Positions 60,069 to 64,000 of a stretch of DNA of 64,000 bases are shown one piece after another. Numbering within the stretch: the stretch's first letter is position 1; each line of letters starts with the position of its first letter. The DNA is taken from assembly GCF_000423565.1 (NCBI RefSeq), contig NZ_AUIF01000030.1:62001-126000 (forward strand). The letters run 5' to 3'. Below the pieces are notes generated by a model. It was not told the origin of the DNA and did not search any database. It was given only the letters and a program-made list of their open reading frames with translations. Position numbers and translations under genes: made by a program. The stretch is from Runella zeae DSM 19591. GTDB lineage: Bacteria; Bacteroidota; Bacteroidia; Cytophagales; Spirosomataceae.

Positions 60069-60083
60069 TTTTGTACTACATAA
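60069..60083. promoter_or_regulatory. GntR/FadR-type operator at the regulator's own promoter
   Basis: TTTTGTACTACATAA differs in one position from the palindrome at 47611-47625. It lies just upstream of the -7 element, inside the RNA-polymerase footprint, pointing to autoregulation. Confidence 0.7.
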
Positions 60084-60169
60084 TAAAGGTGTGCTTTTTT
60101 CTCCTGTTCCTATTTTGCGCCCTAGGTTTTACCAAACCCATCAAAAAAGGGCAAAGTTTGGAACCGTGT

Positions 60170-61714
60170 TTAGTCCCAAATTACCTCAATTACTTCGTTT
60201 TTCAAATCGATAGTAGTATGAGTTTCGCCTTCTTTGCGTTGAAGGGTGATTTGTCCTTCTTTGAGACGGAGGAGTTCTTGAGAGATGACGTGTTTGTCAT
60301 TCTTTTTGTGAAAAACCGAGACCAAATCATTGCCCGTAGCTACTTTGAGTGAATAAGAAGCCCCCGAAGCTTTCACTTCTTTGGCGTAGCTGATAGGCGA
60401 TTCGTTAGGGTTTTGAATCATCGCCAAGGCACGAGACGCCAAAGGTACCCCATAGCCGATAAAATTGTTGCCATAAGGATACAAATGCGCCGACTTTTCG
60501 ATGATGCTGATGATTTGCTTGTTGGTCAGGGTGGGGTTTGCTTGCATGAGGCAGGCCGCAAAACCCGTAATCACGGGTGCAGAAAGCGAAGTGCCGTAGA
60601 GCGAAAAACAAGATACATTGGGCTTGAGGTAAGGCAAAAATTCAGGGCCGATACTGCTGTAGCCAATGCGATTCCAGAAGCGTTGATTGGTAGCACCCAC
60701 TGCCAACACCCCTTGGGCGTCGGCGGGGGTAGAGATAATGCGCCAGCTTGGGTCGTCGCCTTCGTTGCCCGCCGATACTACTACCAAGATGCCTTTCTGC
60801 TCAGAGGCGATTTGAGCGGCGCGACTGATGACACTCGTTTGGCCGTCCATTTGGGTGATTTGGTAGTTTTCGTTAGGATCCGTAAAACCCTGCGCATAGC
60901 CAAGGGAGGTATTGATGAGGCGTACGCCAAGGCTATCCATCCACTCCATAGCCGCTACCCAATTGTCCTCTTCGCCGCGCCACTCGCGGGTGCCGTGGTC
61001 GGTGCGGGCTAAATAAAACTTAGCATCGGTTGCCATGCCACTCTGCTGCGTTTCGTTGCGGTTGGTACCCGAAATCGCGCTCATGACTTCTGTGCCATGA
61101 AAATCCGAAAAAGTCTCAGGAGTAGTGTAAAATTTATCCGAAATAGCAAGGGGAGGGTTGACGTAGTCGCGCTTGTCGATGATGGCGTTTCGGTCAAAGA
61201 GATGTTTGAGGAGGTTGCTAGAAGGGGCTTCCAAAAAGCCCGCATCGATGACGCCGATAGTGACGTTTTTGCCCGTAAAACCCGCCTTTTTAAATTCTTC
61301 TGCTTGCACTTGTGTCATCACGGGAGCCATAGTTGAGCGGCGATTGCGGTCGGTCTTGGCGATATAAAACTGCCCGTTGATGGGTTGTATTTTTGTGACA
61401 AATGGCAGACGTTTCACTGCCAGAATCTGCTCTTGGGTAAGGTGCGCCGACACGGCATTGAGCCACTTGGACTTCTGAACCACCTTGATATTTTGATTTT
61501 GTAGGCTTTGTAAGTAACTTGCTTGCACGGGGCTGTCGCTTTCATCAAACCTTACAAGACCTTGTTTTTCCCTGTTTTCGATGGTTTGTCGCGATACAGC
61601 GGGGGCATCGTGTGGATTTTTATCTTTCAGAAATATCCAATATTTTGATTGGGCGAAAGAAACGGTGCTGCATACCCAAAAAAATAGCCAACCGCTATTG
61701 CGAAAATTAATCAT
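60170..61714 (-). CDS. Secreted subtilisin-like serine protease (S8)
   Basis: A 514-aa exported protease: signal peptide 1-22, an inhibitor-I9-like propeptide region (about 25-115, ending KRLPFVTKIQPI), then the S8 catalytic domain. The triad is Asp157 (VIGVIDAGF-type segment), His206 (DFHGTEVMS) and Ser376 (YGTSLSAP), with oxyanion Asn317 (SAGNEGDDP). After the catalytic domain, about 90 residues remain, including a short beta-rich tail. It would degrade proteins in the periplasm or outside. It is divergent from the hybrid kinase gene (123 bp between starts). Confidence 0.9.
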   Translation of the reverse strand: MINFRNSGWLFFWVCSTVSFAQSKYWIFLKDKNPHDAPAVSRQTIENREKQGLVRFDESDSPVQASYLQSLQNQNIKVVQKSKWLNAVSAHLTQEQILAVKRLPFVTKIQPINGQFYIAKTDRNRRSTMAPVMTQVQAEEFKKAGFTGKNVTIGVIDAGFLEAPSSNLLKHLFDRNAIIDKRDYVNPPLAISDKFYTTPETFSDFHGTEVMSAISGTNRNETQQSGMATDAKFYLARTDHGTREWRGEEDNWVAAMEWMDSLGVRLINTSLGYAQGFTDPNENYQITQMDGQTSVISRAAQIASEQKGILVVVSAGNEGDDPSWRIISTPADAQGVLAVGATNQRFWNRIGYSSIGPEFLPYLKPNVSCFSLYGTSLSAPVITGFAACLMQANPTLTNKQIISIIEKSAHLYPYGNNFIGYGVPLASRALAMIQNPNESPISYAKEVKASGASYSLKVATGNDLVSVFHKKNDKHVISQELLRLKEGQITLQRKEGETHTTIDLKNEVIEVIWD

Positions 61715-61837
61715 GGGGTAATAGTCTTAGGATAAGAAAATGTACTTGGGTAATTTGGGGCATTCAAAATGTCCCAAAACTTCGCTAAGTAAATAAAAAA
61801 ATCTAAATTTTCCTGCTGAAAATCATAAATATTAGCT

Positions 61838-64000
61838 ATGCGTTGGATTTTATTACTTCTTTTTGGCATAATATTCTATCCAATTTTTGGCCAAAATCAG
61901 GTATTAGAACTAGAATCGCAAGGCAGCGCCTATCCCGTTTATCCTTTTTTATACCTTTTCAATGATAGCGAAGGAAAGGTTAGTTTTCCAATGATTTTGA
62001 AAAGAACCCGGGGAGTCAGTTTTGAAAAATATAAAAGCAACGGTGTGCCTTCTTTTGGGTATTCGACAGAGGTACATTGGCTGCGCTTTAGGGTAATCAA
62101 TCGGGCCGATGTGGACAAAAAATGGTGGCTCGAAATCAACAATACCCACATCGACGACCTTCAATTGTACGTTCAGCAAGCGGATGGGCGGTTTTTGAGG
62201 CGTCAATCGGGCGATTTGATTCCTTTCAGCCAACGAGAGATTCAGCTACGGCCGCTGCTGTTTAAGCTTGATTTGCCACCCAATACACCGGTGGATATTT
62301 ATTTGAGATTGGCTGGTAGCCAAGACATGAATGTCCCGATTATGATATATGACCAAACGACGCACTGGTCAGTATTAGCTTATAAAAACTTTTTATGGGG
62401 GATTTTTTTCGGTATTTTATGCATCATTGTGCTTTATCACCTCACACTTTATTTTATTTTAAAGGATATTACTTATTTATTATACAGTCTATACATTGGG
62501 TCGGTGGCTTTGATGGAGCTGGGGTTTGAGGGATTTTCGGCTCAGTATTTATTTTATGATAGCCCTTTACTTCTCAATCATTCCCACGTATTGTGGGTAG
62601 GTTTGTCCACGTTTTTGGCGGTTGTGTTATCCTACCAATTTTTGGATGTTTCAAAATATTTGAAAGGGTGGGAAATAGGTTTTTGGGGAGCGATGTTTAT
62701 TGCGGTTTTTATGATTGTTGTGTCATTTTTTACGCATGATGTATGGCTCAATATCCTAGCCAATGCGGTCGTGACATTGATTGCAATGGGGTTGTTTGGA
62801 GCGGGTGTAGTGGCTTGGCGTCGTGGCAATAGAGTTGCTTTGTTTTATGTATTGTCTTGGACGAGTATGCAGTTTGGGGTAATTATATCCACGCTGTTTC
62901 GGCTGGGCATCTGGCAAGTGCCTATCCATGATGCTTCTTTTCAGATAGGCACTTTGTTTCAAATACTATTTTTGGCCGTCGGGATTGGGGCGCGGTTCAA
63001 ACAAGCCTACGATGAGCGAGCGGCTTTACAAGCGCAATTGTTGACTCAACAAAAACAAGTTTCTGAAACTGAACTTCGCTTGCAAAAGGCCGAATATCAG
63101 GCGCAATTAAATGAATTTAAAACACGATTTTATACCAATATTACCCACGAATTTCGGACACCTTTGACGGTGATTTTGGGTATGACTGAGCAGCTAAAAA
63201 AACAATGGGGTGCAAGCGACACCCTCACTGTTGTCAAAAGGAATGGGGAGCAATTGCTCAATTTGATTAATCAACTCTTGGAATTGGCGCGGATGGATTC
63301 GAGTGAGTTGCCTTTGCGAAACAAAAACCTGGATTTGATTTCGTTCTTATCAACTCAGATACAGGCTTTTGAAGGGGTAGCAGCAGCCAAAAAGATAAAC
63401 ATACATTTACGTTCGGACTATCGCACCTTGTGGCTTTCGATAGATGACGAAAAACTACAATCGATGATTACCAATTTGCTCTCCAATGCCCTGAAGTTTT
63501 CGGATGTGGGTGGTATGGTGGAGGTCAATGTACATAGCCGTACCAATACGTCGGTACAAGTGGACGTGACTGATTCGGGGGTTGGAATTAAAGAAGAAGA
63601 TATGCCGTATATATTTGATCGGTTTTATCAGGCCAATCATCAACGGGGCGGGGCAGGTATAGGAATGTCGCTTACCAAAGAGCTTGTGGAGTTTTTGGGA
63701 GGAAGTATTCAGGTATGGAGCCAAGCGGAGGTAGGAACTACCTTTCGACTGACTTTGCCTTTCAAAGGGGTGACAACTCCCGAAGGAGAAGAAGCGCTAC
63801 AGGCGTCGCACTTGCTTCCAATAGACGCTAAAAAAGACGCGGAGGAAGTAGAAATAAAAAATGAAGAACTACCGCAAGTGCTTGTGGTAGAAGACAGCAC
63901 CGACTTGGCCCATTATTTAGAAACCTGCCTGAGAGGACGCTATGAGGTAAAAGTAGCTTCTGACGGACAGTCAGGAATAAGAGACGCGTATGAAATGATT
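61838..64000 (+). CDS. Hybrid two-component sensor kinase (7TMR-DISM), 3' end outside window
   Basis: From ATG 61838 the frame is open to the window edge (721 codons). Order: signal peptide 1-18; 7TMR-DISM extracellular sensor (about 45-175, STEVHWLRFRVINRADVDKKWWLEI); seven membrane helices (about 185-390); a coiled-coil linker; HisKA with FYTNITHEFRTPLTVILGM; HATPase_c with NLLSNALKFS, DSGVGIKEEDMPYIFDRF and GAGIGMSLTKELV; then a receiver domain opening PQVLVVEDSTDL. The phospho-acceptor Asp and any AraC-type output domain lie outside. The sensor type often binds carbohydrate; its neighbour is a secreted protease. Confidence 0.9.
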   Translation, partial: MRWILLLLFGIIFYPIFGQNQVLELESQGSAYPVYPFLYLFNDSEGKVSFPMILKRTRGVSFEKYKSNGVPSFGYSTEVHWLRFRVINRADVDKKWWLEINNTHIDDLQLYVQQADGRFLRRQSGDLIPFSQREIQLRPLLFKLDLPPNTPVDIYLRLAGSQDMNVPIMIYDQTTHWSVLAYKNFLWGIFFGILCIIVLYHLTLYFILKDITYLLYSLYIGSVALMELGFEGFSAQYLFYDSPLLLNHSHVLWVGLSTFLAVVLSYQFLDVSKYLKGWEIGFWGAMFIAVFMIVVSFFTHDVWLNILANAVVTLIAMGLFGAGVVAWRRGNRVALFYVLSWTSMQFGVIISTLFRLGIWQVPIHDASFQIGTLFQILFLAVGIGARFKQAYDERAALQAQLLTQQKQVSETELRLQKAEYQAQLNEFKTRFYTNITHEFRTPLTVILGMTEQLKKQWGASDTLTVVKRNGEQLLNLINQLLELARMDSSELPLRNKNLDLISFLSTQIQAFEGVAAAKKINIHLRSDYRTLWLSIDDEKLQSMITNLLSNALKFSDVGGMVEVNVHSRTNTSVQVDVTDSGVGIKEEDMPYIFDRFYQANHQRGGAGIGMSLTKELVEFLGGSIQVWSQAEVGTTFRLTLPFKGVTTPEGEEALQASHLLPIDAKKDAEEVEIKNEELPQVLVVEDSTDLAHYLETCLRGRYEVKVASDGQSGIRDAYEMI

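Overview
The window is chromosomal DNA of a Bacteroidota bacterium, most likely of the Cytophagales (Runella/Spirosoma/Flectobacillus-like; the genus is an inference). Signs are a SusC/SusD pair, a DUF2480 protein, a PafA-type phosphatase, a LytTR membrane regulator, a 7TMR-DISM hybrid kinase, absence of clear Shine-Dalgarno sites, and many promoters with the Bacteroidota -7 element TAnnTTTG. Several gene starts were moved from upstream TTG codons to the first sensible ATG, in two cases because a -7 element overlaps or lies downstream of the upstream codon.

0-13 kb: a secreted HEIGHH metalloprotease running off the left edge, a YceI protein and MarR regulator with a palindromic operator inside the marR promoter, an Omp85-like outer-membrane protein, an alpha/beta hydrolase lipoprotein, a lone nuoL-nuoM pair, a LysM/RlpA-like protein coupled to a DUF4905-like protein, and an MFS-VOC-HAD operon. 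13-24 kb: an AraC regulator, a SusA-like neopullulanase, a TPR protein, a PafA-type phosphatase, a LytTR regulator, elbB, tRNA-Leu(GAG) and a large membrane protein. 25-29 kb: a tight McrB-like AAA+ / CoxE-like VWA / MoaD / HMG-CoA-lyase-like cluster with no McrC. 29-37.7 kb: DUF2480, CCA-adding enzyme, an intergenic region with two identical 14-bp palindromes and an orphan terminator, a USP-like/SulP pair, and an OmpR-type two-component system.

37.7-47.6 kb is one leftward sialic-acid operon: SusC, SusD, two sialidases, N-acetylneuraminate lyase and a kelch mutarotase. A 15-bp palindrome lies at its promoter. A near-identical palindrome lies at the promoter of the FadR-type GntR regulator at 59.3-60.0 kb, so that protein is probably both the operon's repressor and its own.

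Between operon and regulator sits an 11.7-kb island (47.65-59.3 kb) of polymorphic toxin/immunity material. It holds a headless 1289-aa protein ending in a deaminase-like domain with an overlapping immunity gene, a nonsense-mutated nuclease tip with an immunity gene, an SMI1/KNR4 immunity gene, and an unrecognised 645-aa secreted protein whose 5' and 3' ends are separately duplicated. It also holds three copies of a leader encoding MKRYFTH and a palindromic 56-bp element, six times in tandem and twice singly. The repeats sit at the module borders, which suggests recombination-driven cassette turnover. The window ends with a subtilisin-like protease and a hybrid histidine kinase cut by the right edge.
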